DNA of 47,426 nucleotides from CAYNFH01 sp964396385 (GTDB taxonomy: Bacteria; Armatimonadota; Chthonomonadetes; Chthonomonadales; CAJBBX01): contig CAYNFH010000021.1 in NCBI GenBank assembly GCA_964396385.1, positions 1-47,426 of the forward strand, written 5' to 3'. The notes under the pieces were generated by a model, which had not been told where the DNA came from, made no database searches, and saw only the letters and a program-made list of their open reading frames with translations. The translations under genes and the position numbers were made by a program. How positions within the stretch are numbered: the stretch's first letter is position 1; each line of letters opens with the position of its first letter. Below, piece by piece: positions 13,662 to 21,760 of this stretch.

Positions 13662-16445
13662 TTACTTGCCGGCAACGGAGGCGGACAAGAGCGACAGGGC
13701 GCGGCCGGCGGGCAGGTCGGAGAGATCCAGGACCAGCCCGTTCCAGCTCGAGAGGTTGCCGAGTTGTCGGTGGAGGTATTGGGCGAAAGCTGCGCCGTCC
13801 AGCGGATCTTTCGGGGGTCCGTAGTATTGAGATTGTGGGTCCGATTCTATCCAGGCGGCGTGCTCCACGCAGAGTAATCCTGACCCGTAGTGGGATCGTA
13901 CCTGCTCCGCCAGGGACTTGGAGAACCACGAGCGCCCGTTCAGGGCCGGCAGCTCACCATCCGCCGGCGCGGACACGTACCAGGTCCAATTCATGGAGTG
14001 GTAGGGACTCCGACTATCCATGTAAAGCGGGAGGCCTGGCTGGGCTGCGTGGAGGTCCTGCACCAGGTCCTTGAAGAGCGCGGCTCCCTCCGCAAACCGC
14101 ATGGCGCTCCACGCCTCCTCGGCGGTGGGCTCGGGCCCTGACTGGCGGAGGATGTTCCAGCGCTCATCCGGAGCATATTGCGCGTGTATCCTGTACTCCG
14201 GGAAGAAGGTGGGCTCCAACACGCTCATCTGGATGTTGGGTGGCACCGGCATGTCGATGGCGTCAAGCCCCAGTTGGCGCAGGCAGGCCAGCCGCCGTTC
14301 CAACGTATAGCCAAAGTCCCAGCCCGGGAAACCGGAGACGCCGTAGGCGCTCTCCTTGCCAGGATCGGTATATCCCGGCACGCCGGTGTCGCGGAGCACG
14401 AGTCCGGCGATGCCCGGCGCGGCGGCCCAGCGCCGCAGCCGCTGCTTCACCGCAAGCCGGACGGACGGAAGATCCGATCGCAGCCAGTCGCCCGGTACGG
14501 CGAGATCGGCGGCGAGGCCCGGGTAGTGCGCGCCGGCCGCCGCTCCGCTGCGCCGCGCCGCATAGGCGTGGGACGTCTCTCCCATTATGTTGATGTCCCG
14601 GTCCTCCGCGGGCGCGCCGGCCACCCGCATAACGCGCACCACGGGCAGCACCGCCACGCCCTGCTCCTTGCCGGCCCGCACCGCAGCGGCCAGGACCGCG
14701 TCCGGCGCATCGGACTGGACCAGCAGCCACAACTGGCTGAAGCCGCACCGACCCGCTTCCTCCATCACCCGCGCGGCCTCTTCCGCCGAGCCCGCCGAGA
14801 GGCAGAGCGCCCGCACCGCCGCATCCGCCGGCAGACGGAACCGACCATTCTCCGGCTCCGCGGCCGGCTCCGGCGCGGCAAAAGAGGGCATCGGGCCGCC
14901 GCGACCGCGGCCGAGAGCATGCTGGTTTATTGCGTCGTCCAGAGCGCCGAGGCCCGGGACCAGGTAGCGGAGCTCCACATTCACCGCAATCTGCACCATA
15001 TCGTCCCGCGCGGTGGGGGCTAGACCGTGCTCTTGCCCCATCTGGGAAAGCAGGCGTACGTTCCTCTCCGCCTCCCTATTGAGCAGCACAATGTCCTGGC
15101 GGAGGCGCGACTGCACTTCCGGGCTCAGGTCGCCTATCGGGAGCTCCACGTCTGTGCCGCTGATGCCGTGCCCCCAGTTCGGCACAATCGCGTTCATCCG
15201 GTCCGGCGGAAGGGGCAGCGTGGAGTCGGGCGCAAAGCCGATGGCTTCCTTCGCAATGCTGAAGTCGAACGGCAGGTTCGCCTCCGCCTGGAGCCTGCGC
15301 GCCTGCTCCTCCGCGTCCTGCCACCAGTCGATGAAGGCGCACTTGCGCGCTCCAATGCCGGTGAGGTCGTCCGTGAGCAAGTATGCGGGACCGACCTTAC
15401 GGAAAGTCCCCGTGAGCGCCAGGCAGAGCGCCTTCAGCACGTCTCCCGCCCGCGCGGACGTGCCCGCGGCCCAGACCGGCAGGTCCGCTGCGCGGAGGTC
15501 CACGTACAGCTCCAGTCCGGCCGCCTCCCCAATCCGGTGTACCAGCGCGCCTACCGTAAGCGGCGAGGCGCCATCGGGAGCGAGCGAGACGGTCCGGTCC
15601 AGTGCCCGCGAATCCAGGCGAAGCTGGCCCCCCTTGAGCCGGTTCTGCTCCCGGTGGCTTACCGCCGCCCCGTAGACCTGCTCCCTCGGTCCCACGCCCG
15701 GAATAACAAACTGGAGCTGCGCGGGGCCGTCGTCCACTCTGCCGTTTTGGAAGGTCACCCAGGAGTTGGCGCGGGAAGCCGACGGGAAGGAGACTGAAGG
15801 CTCCTTGTGGAGCTGGAGGCGCACGGCCAGCCTCTGGTCCGGCGAGAGCGTGGTGGGCGCCGTGTTTCCGCTGGTCACGTTCGTGCCGTTCTGGCGAGTG
15901 AGGTAACCGATGCGGAACGGATCCGGCAGGAGGGACAGGAATACTGCCTGCTGGTCCTGGTTCAGGTCCCCCACGCCGAGGCCCTCCGCGCTGCCCAGCC
16001 TCTGCCATTGGGGCGGGGTGAGTCCGGCCTCCAGGAGCCGCAGCTTTTCTTCCTTGGACAGTCCGCTCAAGAGGTCTGGGTCGCCGGGACGGAAATCGAG
16101 GACCACCATCTCGGTCGGGGCCAGCGCCGTGAGCGTGCCCGCGGGAACCAGCATGCGGTCGTAATACTCTGCGATGTCGCGCAGCGGAGCATCCGGCCCG
16201 GGCATGCGGGGCACGGTGAAGCTGGAGACGCCCGTCAACATGGCCATCCTGTGGAGATACCCCGGCTCCACGTGTGCGGGGTCCACGGCAAGCAGCGGGT
16301 CGTTCTGTACGGCGTCCCACTTGGCTTCCAGCGCCGTCCGCAGGGCCGGTGAGTCTGGCTGGGCCGCCGCCGGCAGGCGAAGTAAGAGCAGCAGAAATAG
16401 CAGATTGGCCGCGAATGAACGGGAATGGACGAGATTGGGAATCAC
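13662..16445 (-). CDS. Large secreted protein of unknown function, with STN-like and TIM-barrel-like parts
   Basis: A 927-residue exported protein. GTG 16445 follows AAGAGG by five bases; signal peptide core LLFLLLLLRLPAAAQP. The first 270 residues are unrecognised. About residues 285-345 (TVGALVHRIGEAAGLELYVD, then KALCLALTGTFRKVGPAYLL) resemble the short STN/secretin-type module that precedes outer-membrane proteins. Roughly residues 560-920 alternate hydrophobic strands and helices as in a TIM barrel (FSQLWLLVQSDAPDAVLAAA, GVAVLPVVRVMR, IAGLVLRDTGVPGYTD, YMDSRSPYHSMNWTWYV), loosely like glycoside-hydrolase-like proteins, but no catalytic pair can be assigned. The codons just before the hydrophobic core come from a TTCATTCGCG repeat arm. 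Upstream of and co-oriented with the peptide-transport genes. Function unknown. Confidence 0.7.
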   Translation of the reverse strand: MIPNLVHSRSFAANLLFLLLLLRLPAAAQPDSPALRTALEAKWDAVQNDPLLAVDPAHVEPGYLHRMAMLTGVSSFTVPRMPGPDAPLRDIAEYYDRMLVPAGTLTALAPTEMVVLDFRPGDPDLLSGLSKEEKLRLLEAGLTPPQWQRLGSAEGLGVGDLNQDQQAVFLSLLPDPFRIGYLTRQNGTNVTSGNTAPTTLSPDQRLAVRLQLHKEPSVSFPSASRANSWVTFQNGRVDDGPAQLQFVIPGVGPREQVYGAAVSHREQNRLKGGQLRLDSRALDRTVSLAPDGASPLTVGALVHRIGEAAGLELYVDLRAADLPVWAAGTSARAGDVLKALCLALTGTFRKVGPAYLLTDDLTGIGARKCAFIDWWQDAEEQARRLQAEANLPFDFSIAKEAIGFAPDSTLPLPPDRMNAIVPNWGHGISGTDVELPIGDLSPEVQSRLRQDIVLLNREAERNVRLLSQMGQEHGLAPTARDDMVQIAVNVELRYLVPGLGALDDAINQHALGRGRGGPMPSFAAPEPAAEPENGRFRLPADAAVRALCLSAGSAEEAARVMEEAGRCGFSQLWLLVQSDAPDAVLAAAVRAGKEQGVAVLPVVRVMRVAGAPAEDRDINIMGETSHAYAARRSGAAAGAHYPGLAADLAVPGDWLRSDLPSVRLAVKQRLRRWAAAPGIAGLVLRDTGVPGYTDPGKESAYGVSGFPGWDFGYTLERRLACLRQLGLDAIDMPVPPNIQMSVLEPTFFPEYRIHAQYAPDERWNILRQSGPEPTAEEAWSAMRFAEGAALFKDLVQDLHAAQPGLPLYMDSRSPYHSMNWTWYVSAPADGELPALNGRSWFSKSLAEQVRSHYGSGLLCVEHAAWIESDPQSQYYGPPKDPLDGAAFAQYLHRQLGNLSSWNGLVLDLSDLPAGRALSLLSASVAGK
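16405..16440. repeat. Single arm of the TTCATTCGCG family at the start of the 927-residue gene
   Basis: GGCCGCGAATGAACGGGAAT and GGACGAG follow the unit of 6432 and 11690, but no inverted partner is present. In the minus reading it encodes NLVHSRSFAAN, immediately before the hydrophobic core of the signal peptide. Confidence 0.75.
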
Positions 16446-16513
16446 AATGCCTCTTTACTCCGCCGATAGCCGCACTCCTCCCCGCCGGTATAATGACGCT
16501 GAGGCGCGCAATC

Positions 16514-16532
16514 ACCTGAACGCCTGAACGCC
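16514..16532. repeat. CCTGAACGCC tandem repeat
   Basis: Two CCTGAACGCC units between divergent genes, just upstream of the aminotransferase ribosome site. Complementary to the family at 22577-22611. Confidence 0.6.
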
Positions 16533-16553
16533 CACAACAAGAGGACCGCACCC

Positions 16554-17771
16554 ATGACGCTCACCGCCCATGCTTCGCCGTTCGACGCGATCCCGCAGGC
16601 GCCGCCGGACCCCATCCTGGGCCTGACCGAGGCGTTCAACGCGGATGCGAACCCGAACAAGGTGAACCTGGGCGTGGGTGTGTATCAGGATGGCAGCGGC
16701 CGGGTGCCTGTGCTCAAAGTGGTGCGGGAGGGCGAGGCGCGGTGGCACGCGGAGGAGCAGTCCAAGAGCTATCTGCCCATCGACGGCGCGCCGCTCTACA
16801 ACCGCCAGGTGCAGCAGCTCCTGCTGGGCGACGACTCGCCGCTGAGCGCCGAGGGTCGCGCCGTGACCGTCCAGGCGCCGGGCGGCACGGGCGCGCTCAA
16901 AGTGGGGGCGGACTTCTTGAAGCGGTTCTTTCCGGATTCCACCGTATACATCAGCAGCCCGAGCTGGGAGAACCACCGCGCGCTGTTCGAGTCGGCCGGC
17001 TTCCCCGTAGACACCTACGCGTACTACGACCCCGAAACGCACGATCTGGACTTTGAGGGCATGATGTCCGCCCTGCGCGCGCTGCCGGACCGCAGCATTG
17101 TGGTGCTGCACGCCTGCTGCCACAACCCCACCGGCGTGGACCCGACGCCGGACCAGTGGCAGCAGATCGCGGCGCTGTTTGGGGAGCGGGACCTGATCCC
17201 GTTCATCGACTTCGCCTACCAGGGCTTCGGTCGCGGTATCGAGCTGGATGCGGAGGCGGTGCGGCTCTTCGCACGGGCCGGCATCCCGTGCCTCATCAGC
17301 AGCTCCTTCTCCAAGTCGTTCTCGCTCTATCGGGAGCGCGTGGGCGCGCTTACGCTGCTCACCGGCAGCGCGGATGAATCGAAGCGCGCACTGAGCCAGC
17401 TCAAGCGCGTCATCCGGACCAACTACTCCAACCCGGCGTCGCACGGGGCGCAGGTAGTGGCGCTGGTGCTGTCCGACCCGGCGCTGCGGGCGCAGTGGGA
17501 GCAGGAGCTGGCGGAGATGCGGGAGCGGATCCGGGAGATGCGGACGCTCTTCGTGGAGACGCTGCGAGAGAAGGGTGTGGAGCGGGACTTCAGCTTCATC
17601 GCGCGGCAGAACGGCATGTTCTCCTACTCCGGTCTCAGCAAGGACGTGGTGCACCGGCTCCGGAGCGAGTACAGCCTGTACATTGTGGATAGTGGCCGTA
17701 TCTGCGTGGCCGCCATGAACCGCAACAACCTCCCCTACATCTGCGAATCCATCGCCTGCGTCCTTCGATAA
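16554..17771 (+). CDS. Aspartate/aromatic aminotransferase (AspC/TyrB type)
   Basis: A 405-residue PLP-dependent class I aminotransferase of the Ia-alpha (AspC/TyrB) subgroup. Motifs: NKVNLGVGVYQDGSGRVPVL near the N-terminus, QAPGGTGALKVGADFL, LHACCHNPTGVDPTPDQW, FIDFAYQGFGRGIELDA, the PLP-lysine segment SSSFSKSFSLYRERVGALTL (about residue 250) and RTNYSNPASHGAQVV, and the C-terminal Arg region SGRICVAAMNRNN. It transfers amino groups between aspartate or aromatic amino acids and 2-oxoglutarate. Whether it prefers Asp or Tyr/Phe cannot be decided here. ATG 16554 follows AGAGGA by eight bases. Divergent from the 927-residue secreted protein. Confidence 0.95.
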   Translation: MTLTAHASPFDAIPQAPPDPILGLTEAFNADANPNKVNLGVGVYQDGSGRVPVLKVVREGEARWHAEEQSKSYLPIDGAPLYNRQVQQLLLGDDSPLSAEGRAVTVQAPGGTGALKVGADFLKRFFPDSTVYISSPSWENHRALFESAGFPVDTYAYYDPETHDLDFEGMMSALRALPDRSIVVLHACCHNPTGVDPTPDQWQQIAALFGERDLIPFIDFAYQGFGRGIELDAEAVRLFARAGIPCLISSSFSKSFSLYRERVGALTLLTGSADESKRALSQLKRVIRTNYSNPASHGAQVVALVLSDPALRAQWEQELAEMRERIREMRTLFVETLREKGVERDFSFIARQNGMFSYSGLSKDVVHRLRSEYSLYIVDSGRICVAAMNRNNLPYICESIACVLR

Positions 17772-17818
17772 GGCGCCCGATGCCGTGCAAACAGGACAGG
17801 CGCCGAGGTTCCTGTCCC

Positions 17819-18448
17819 TCAACGCAGGCTGGACAGGTGGGACAGCACTGCGGATACAGCATTGAGCTGGGATTCGAGGGGCATGGGGTTTTCGGTGGGA
17901 TGTGAGAACGTGTGTTCGTCCGGAGGAAGGTGGACGAAGAGGCACGGCGCGGAACGGCCGGGTTCGCGCAGCGTGTGCAGCGCAAGATAGTAGGCGTAGT
18001 TGCAGAGGTAGGTGCCGGCATCGTCGGAGACCACGGCGGGCACTCCAGCCTCCTGCACGGCGCCCAGCATCTCATCCAGTGCAACCGCGGTCTCCAGGAG
18101 ATCCGGTCCGTTAGGCAGGATGCGCTCTCCGGCTGAAACGAACCCCTCACAGTCCTGCTTGCCCGCCAGCACATTCCGGCCGTACCGCTCCAGCCGGACG
18201 GCGGTGGATCGCCCCGCCACCCCCAGCAGCACCACCGCGTCAAAGTCCCCGGATTCCAACAGCGCCGGGAGCTCGCGCTCCACGTGCCGGTAAGAGACCG
18301 GCAACACCCGCGTCTGCAGGGCATGATCAGCCACGCCACTCCCCGCCAACCGCTCCACCACCCGCGCGGACGGGTTATCGATTACAGACCCAAACGGCCC
18401 GAATCCGGTGAGAACGGTACGCATTATGCCTGGCTGATTGTTATGCAA
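17819..18448 (-). CDS. pcp: Pyroglutamyl (pyrrolidone-carboxylate) peptidase, C15 family
   Basis: A 209-residue cysteine peptidase that removes N-terminal pyroglutamate from peptides; cytoplasmic. TVLTGFGPFGSVIDNPSARV is the standard N-terminus; the catalytic Glu is in GVAGRSTAVRLERYGRNV, the Cys in SDDAGTYLCNYAYYLAL, the His in CLFVHLPPDEHTF. All three are present in order and spacing, and length is normal. ATG 18448 or ATG 18424 (MRTVLTGFG) are both possible; the second is closer to the usual length. The gene converges on the aminotransferase with 47 bases between stops, and is divergent from the L,D-transpeptidase. Confidence 0.93.
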   Translation of the reverse strand: MHNNQPGIMRTVLTGFGPFGSVIDNPSARVVERLAGSGVADHALQTRVLPVSYRHVERELPALLESGDFDAVVLLGVAGRSTAVRLERYGRNVLAGKQDCEGFVSAGERILPNGPDLLETAVALDEMLGAVQEAGVPAVVSDDAGTYLCNYAYYLALHTLREPGRSAPCLFVHLPPDEHTFSHPTENPMPLESQLNAVSAVLSHLSSLR

Positions 18449-18474
18449 GAATTAGATACCACCATCGGAAAGGA

Positions 18475-19674
18475 ATGCCTCGCGCTATGGCGCTGATCCC
18501 AGCTCTCCTCTTCGCATCCCTCTTATCGGGCCGGCAGTTCCAGCCGAGTCATGACATCCACGCGCTGGTGGGACGGCGCGAGACCTACCCCGTCCGTCGC
18601 GGGGAATCGCTATTCGTCGTTGCGCGCTCTCACAACGTGAGCCTCATGGAGCTGCTGCTGGCGAACGACCTCGCCGCCAGCGACGTCCGGGCCGGCACCA
18701 GGCTTCTCCTGCCTACTCTGCACGTCCTGCCCATGGAGCCGCACGACGGCGTGGTGCTGAACATCCCGGAGCGCGCCGTCTATATCTTCCGCGACGGCCG
18801 GTTCCTCTCCCGGTTTCCGGTCGCGGTGGGCAAGCCCTCCACGCAGACCGCCCAGGGCACCTACGAGGTCCGCAACCGCATTGTGAACCCCACCTGGACG
18901 CCGCCGCACTCCATGGTGGTGAACGAGGGCGTGCGAGACACGCCCGTGCCGCCCGGCCCCAACAACCCGCTGGGCGACCGGTGGATGGGCTGGAGCCGGC
19001 CGGGATTCGGGTTCCACAGCACCACACGGCCCAGCAGCATCGGCGAGACGGCCTCCCACGGCTGCGTCCGCCTCTACCCGGAGCGGGCGCGCCAGATGTT
19101 CGAGGAGGTGACCGTCGGCATGCCCATCTACGCCATCTACGAGCCGGTGGTGGTGGGGGAGAACAACGGCAAATACTATCTTGCGGTCTTCCCGGACGTT
19201 TACCACTCCGGCCAGGTCTCGCTGGACGCCGTGCAGAAGAAGCTGGACCGGCTGGGTCTTCTTCCGTTGGTCGACCCGGGCCTGCTCATCACACTCATCG
19301 AGCAGCAGCAGTCCTACCCGCGCAAGATAGCCGGCGAGGACATTGACGTGGTGGTGAACGGACGGCCGGTGGACCTGCCCATCGCGCCGGTGTTTGCCCA
19401 GGAGGAGTGGGTCGTCCCTGTCCGCGCGGTGGCGGAGGCGCTCGGCGCCACGATAGAGCCGGCGGAGGATGGCGTTGACGTCAAGCTCAATGGCCACACG
19501 CTCTCTTACTACACTTGGGACACGCAGGCGGACCTGGACGGCGCACCCCTCAAGATGCGCGTCAAACCCACCCGTGTGGAAGGCGTGCTCATGGCCCCGC
19601 TGTGGCCGCTCGCGCGCCTTACCGGCGCGGACGTCAAGTGGCAGAAAGGCAAAGCGCTTGTCCTGGGGAAGTAA
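18475..19674 (+). CDS. Secreted L,D-transpeptidase with LysM and copper-amine-oxidase-like domains
   Basis: A 399-residue exported cell-wall enzyme. Signal peptide MALIPALLFASLLSG; LysM-like module YPVRRGESLFVVARSHNVSL to RAGTRLLLP (about 40-80); YkuD catalytic domain (about 95-225) with the active-site SHGCVRLYPE; C-terminal segment DIDVVVNGRPVDLPIAPVFA then VVPVRAVAEALGATIEPAED, like the copper-amine-oxidase N-terminal (stalk) fold found in wall proteins. It would form 3-3 cross-links in, or attach proteins to, peptidoglycan. ATG 18475 lies directly on AAAGGA; ATG 18487, with 11-base spacing, fits better. The stop TAA is the first codon inside the TAAATGG repeat at 19671. Confidence 0.92.
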   Translation: MPRAMALIPALLFASLLSGRQFQPSHDIHALVGRRETYPVRRGESLFVVARSHNVSLMELLLANDLAASDVRAGTRLLLPTLHVLPMEPHDGVVLNIPERAVYIFRDGRFLSRFPVAVGKPSTQTAQGTYEVRNRIVNPTWTPPHSMVVNEGVRDTPVPPGPNNPLGDRWMGWSRPGFGFHSTTRPSSIGETASHGCVRLYPERARQMFEEVTVGMPIYAIYEPVVVGENNGKYYLAVFPDVYHSGQVSLDAVQKKLDRLGLLPLVDPGLLITLIEQQQSYPRKIAGEDIDVVVNGRPVDLPIAPVFAQEEWVVPVRAVAEALGATIEPAEDGVDVKLNGHTLSYYTWDTQADLDGAPLKMRVKPTRVEGVLMAPLWPLARLTGADVKWQKGKALVLGK

Positions 19675-19746
19675 ATGGATAAGTGGGTAAATGAGTGTAC
19701 GCCGGACTCCGGAAGGTACACCCATTTACTCCCTTACCCATTTACA
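19671..19746. repeat. Inverted-arm repeat element, TAAATGAG family, between convergent genes
   Basis: Left arm 19671-19697 (GTAAATGGATAAGTGGGTAA...) and right arm 19720-19746 (CCCATTTACTCCCTTACCCA...) are inverted around TGTAC-GCCGGACTCCGG-GTACA. It provides the stop codons of both flanking convergent genes (L,D-transpeptidase TAA, pyrD TAA). The hairpin could also act as a bidirectional terminator, although there is no T-run. Sister of 10052-10130. Confidence 0.88.
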
Positions 19747-20663
19747 CCACCCACTATCTCCGCTACGGACGCTGCCCCTTGCGAGGTGAGGTAATCCGCT
19801 ATGCCGTCCACAATCTCGATGGAGGCGCGGGGGTTCACAAAGTTGATTGTGCCGGTAGCCACCGCGGAGGCGCCGGCCAGGAGGAACTCGATGGCGTCGG
19901 ACGCGGTGGCGATTCCGCCCATGCCGATGATGGGCAGCTTGACCGCGTTCGCGACGCGCCACACCATATAGAGCGCAAGCGGCTTGATGCAGGGCCCGCT
20001 CAGCCCGCCGGTACGGTTGGCCAGCTTGAAGCGCTGCTTCTTCACGTCGATGGCGGTGCCGACGAAGGTGTTGACCAGGGAGAGGATGTCCGCGCCGCCA
20101 TCCTTCGCCGCGCGCGCCAGCAGCGTAATGTCCGTGACATTAGGGGAAAGCTTGGCGATGACCGGCAGATGGGTGCGGGCCTTCACGGAGGAGATGACCT
20201 GCCGCGTCAGCTCCGGATCCACCCCGAATTCGATGCCGCCGCACGCCTGGTTCGGGCAGGAGATGTTCACTTCGAGCGCCGCGATGCCGGGCACCTCGTC
20301 CAGCCGCTCCGCCAGCGTATTGAAGTCCTCCATCCGGTCCGCCGCGATGTTTGCGATGACCGGACAGTCGAACTGCTGCAGGTAGGGCATCTTCTCCGCG
20401 ATGAAGCCCTCCAGCCCCGGGTTCTGGAGCCCGATAGCGTTGAGGGTGCCGGCCGCGGTCTCCACCATCCGCTGCATTGGGTTCCCGAGGCGCGGCTTCA
20501 CGGTAACCGCCTTGACCATGATGGCACCGAGCTGGCTGAGGTCGAAGAAGTCGGCCCACTCCTGCCCGAACCCAAACGTGCCGGAGGCGACCATTACCGG
20601 GTTCTTCAGCGTCAGCGGCCCCAGCTCGACCGTGAGGTTTGGCTTAGTAGTGTGGGTTGTCAC
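19734..20663 (-). CDS. pyrD: Dihydroorotate dehydrogenase, class 1B catalytic subunit
   Basis: A 309-residue FMN enzyme that oxidises dihydroorotate to orotate in pyrimidine synthesis. N-terminal PLTLKNPVMVASGTFGFGQE; VKAVTVKPRLGNPMQRMVET; NAIGLQNPGLEGF; catalytic-loop region ALEVNISCPNQACGGIEFG (Cys as base, as in the class 1 enzymes); VIAKLSPNVTDI; GGLSGPCIKPLAL; IGMGGIATASDAIEFLLAGA. The 1B type uses NAD via PyrK, and pyrK is two genes upstream. GTG 20663 follows GAGG of a CAAAGACG repeat copy. The stop is in the TAAATGAG repeat arm. Confidence 0.94.
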   Translation of the reverse strand: MTTHTTKPNLTVELGPLTLKNPVMVASGTFGFGQEWADFFDLSQLGAIMVKAVTVKPRLGNPMQRMVETAAGTLNAIGLQNPGLEGFIAEKMPYLQQFDCPVIANIAADRMEDFNTLAERLDEVPGIAALEVNISCPNQACGGIEFGVDPELTRQVISSVKARTHLPVIAKLSPNVTDITLLARAAKDGGADILSLVNTFVGTAIDVKKQRFKLANRTGGLSGPCIKPLALYMVWRVANAVKLPIIGMGGIATASDAIEFLLAGASAVATGTINFVNPRASIEIVDGIADYLTSQGAASVAEIVGGVNG

Positions 20664-20667
20664 AGGA

Positions 20668-20835
20668 CCTCACGCGAAGGTACAAAGACGGTCTCACGCA
20701 AAGACGCAAAGACGCCAAGAAGTGCGCCAACATACCCCACCGACCATCCGGGCTTGCGAGTACCCGCGCCATTCAGTCTTCTGGTAGTCATTAAATCCTG
20801 TCTCCGGCCTTTGCGTCTTTGCGTCTTTGCGTGAG
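20668..20835. repeat. Inverted-arm repeat element, CAAAGACG family
   Basis: Left arm 20668-20720 (CTCACGCAAAGACGCAAAGA... plus a degenerate copy) and right arm 20807-20835 (CCTTTGCGTCTTTGCGTCTT...GTGAG) are inverted around about 85 bases of unique core. It fills the pyrD-nitrilase gap and its right arm encodes the nitrilase-like protein's C-terminus (LTQRRKDAKA). Confidence 0.88.
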
Positions 20836-21708
20836 CTCTCCGTACAGCTCCGGGCGGCGGGAGGCGAAGAGGTCCAGCTCCCACTCGCCCGGCTCGATGG
20901 TGATTCGCTTGCGGCGGGCCTGGCTCAAGTCCAGGTCCGCATACAGGATAGTCTCCTCGTCCGGCCCCGCCTCGCACAGCATCTCGCCTGCGGGCGAAAC
21001 GATCTGGGTGCGCCCGATGAAGCGGCGGCCCCTCTCCACGCCCACGCGGTTCGCCGCCACCAGGTACACGCGGTTCTCCCACGCCCGGGCGCGGGTCAGG
21101 AAGTCCGGGCTGCTCTCCGCGCCTTCCGGCCAGTTGGTGGGCAGCGCGATTACGTCCGCTCCCCGGAGCGCCAGTACGCGCGCCGCCTCCGGCGGCCGGA
21201 TGTCGTAGCAGATGAGCGCCGCGATCCTGCCGAGCGGTGTGTCCCACACAGGCAGGTGATCTCCCGGCGTTACGAACCGGTCTGCGCCGAGAATCGGCAG
21301 GTGCGTCTTGCCATACAAGCAGGAGCCCGGCCGCCCCGCCCCAGCGAGGAGCGCCCAGTTGCCGCACTCCAACTGTCCCGTTTCCTCGCTCGGCTCGTCG
21401 GTGGCCGAGAGGAATCCGAGCACGCCCACCACCTTCAGCTCCTCGCACCGCCGGACAAACGGCCAGATGGCGTCATTCCACGCCTCGCAGGCATAGGGCA
21501 GGGCCTCCTCCAGCGACCCAAAGCAGTATCCTGTGACCGCCGCCTCCGGAAAGACGATGAGCCTCGCCCCACCGGCCACGGCCTCCCCCAACATCTCCAT
21601 GATCCGCCGCATGTTGCCTGCTACGTCCCCGATGCGGATATCCATCTGCACGGCCGCGGCCCGAAGGGGTTGAGGGTTGTGAGTTGAAGGTTGAAGGTCG
21701 GAGCTCAT
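20791..21708 (-). CDS. Carbon-nitrogen hydrolase (nitrilase superfamily)
   Basis: A 305-residue nitrilase-superfamily protein. The catalytic triad is visible: Glu in LIVFPEAAVTGY, Lys in YGKTHLP, Cys in ALICYDIRPPEAARVLALRG. AAAVQMDIRIGDVAGNMRRI is the standard first strand. These enzymes hydrolyse C-N bonds of amides, N-carbamyl compounds or nitriles; position between pyrK and pyrD suggests pyrimidine or amino-acid amide metabolism, for example a carbamoyl- or omega-amidase, but this is inference. Both ends are repeat-derived: residues 4-14 (LQPSTHNPQPL) come from GTTGAAGG units and the C-terminal LTQRRKDAKA from CAAAGACG units, so the native core is about residues 15-290. Confidence 0.88.
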   Translation of the reverse strand: MSSDLQPSTHNPQPLRAAAVQMDIRIGDVAGNMRRIMEMLGEAVAGGARLIVFPEAAVTGYCFGSLEEALPYACEAWNDAIWPFVRRCEELKVVGVLGFLSATDEPSEETGQLECGNWALLAGAGRPGSCLYGKTHLPILGADRFVTPGDHLPVWDTPLGRIAALICYDIRPPEAARVLALRGADVIALPTNWPEGAESSPDFLTRARAWENRVYLVAANRVGVERGRRFIGRTQIVSPAGEMLCEAGPDEETILYADLDLSQARRKRITIEPGEWELDLFASRRPELYGELTQRRKDAKAGDRI

Positions 21709-21752
21709 ATATCCCGCAGCCCGCCACTCGAAAATCGAAAATCCAAAATCGA
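21668..21752. repeat. GTTGAAGG repeat and GAAAATC repeat at the pyrK-nitrilase junction
   Basis: 21668-21699 is a run of TTGAGGG/GTTGAAGG units that encode the N-terminus of the nitrilase-like protein; 21728-21752 is a run of CGAAAATC/CAAAATCG units in the gap to pyrK. Confidence 0.75.
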
Positions 21753-21760
21753 TAATCTCC

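Noticed and set aside
16512..17945. Long minus-strand open frame (477 codons) opposite the aminotransferase
   Set aside because: Antisense shadow; the sense strand has all class I aminotransferase motifs.
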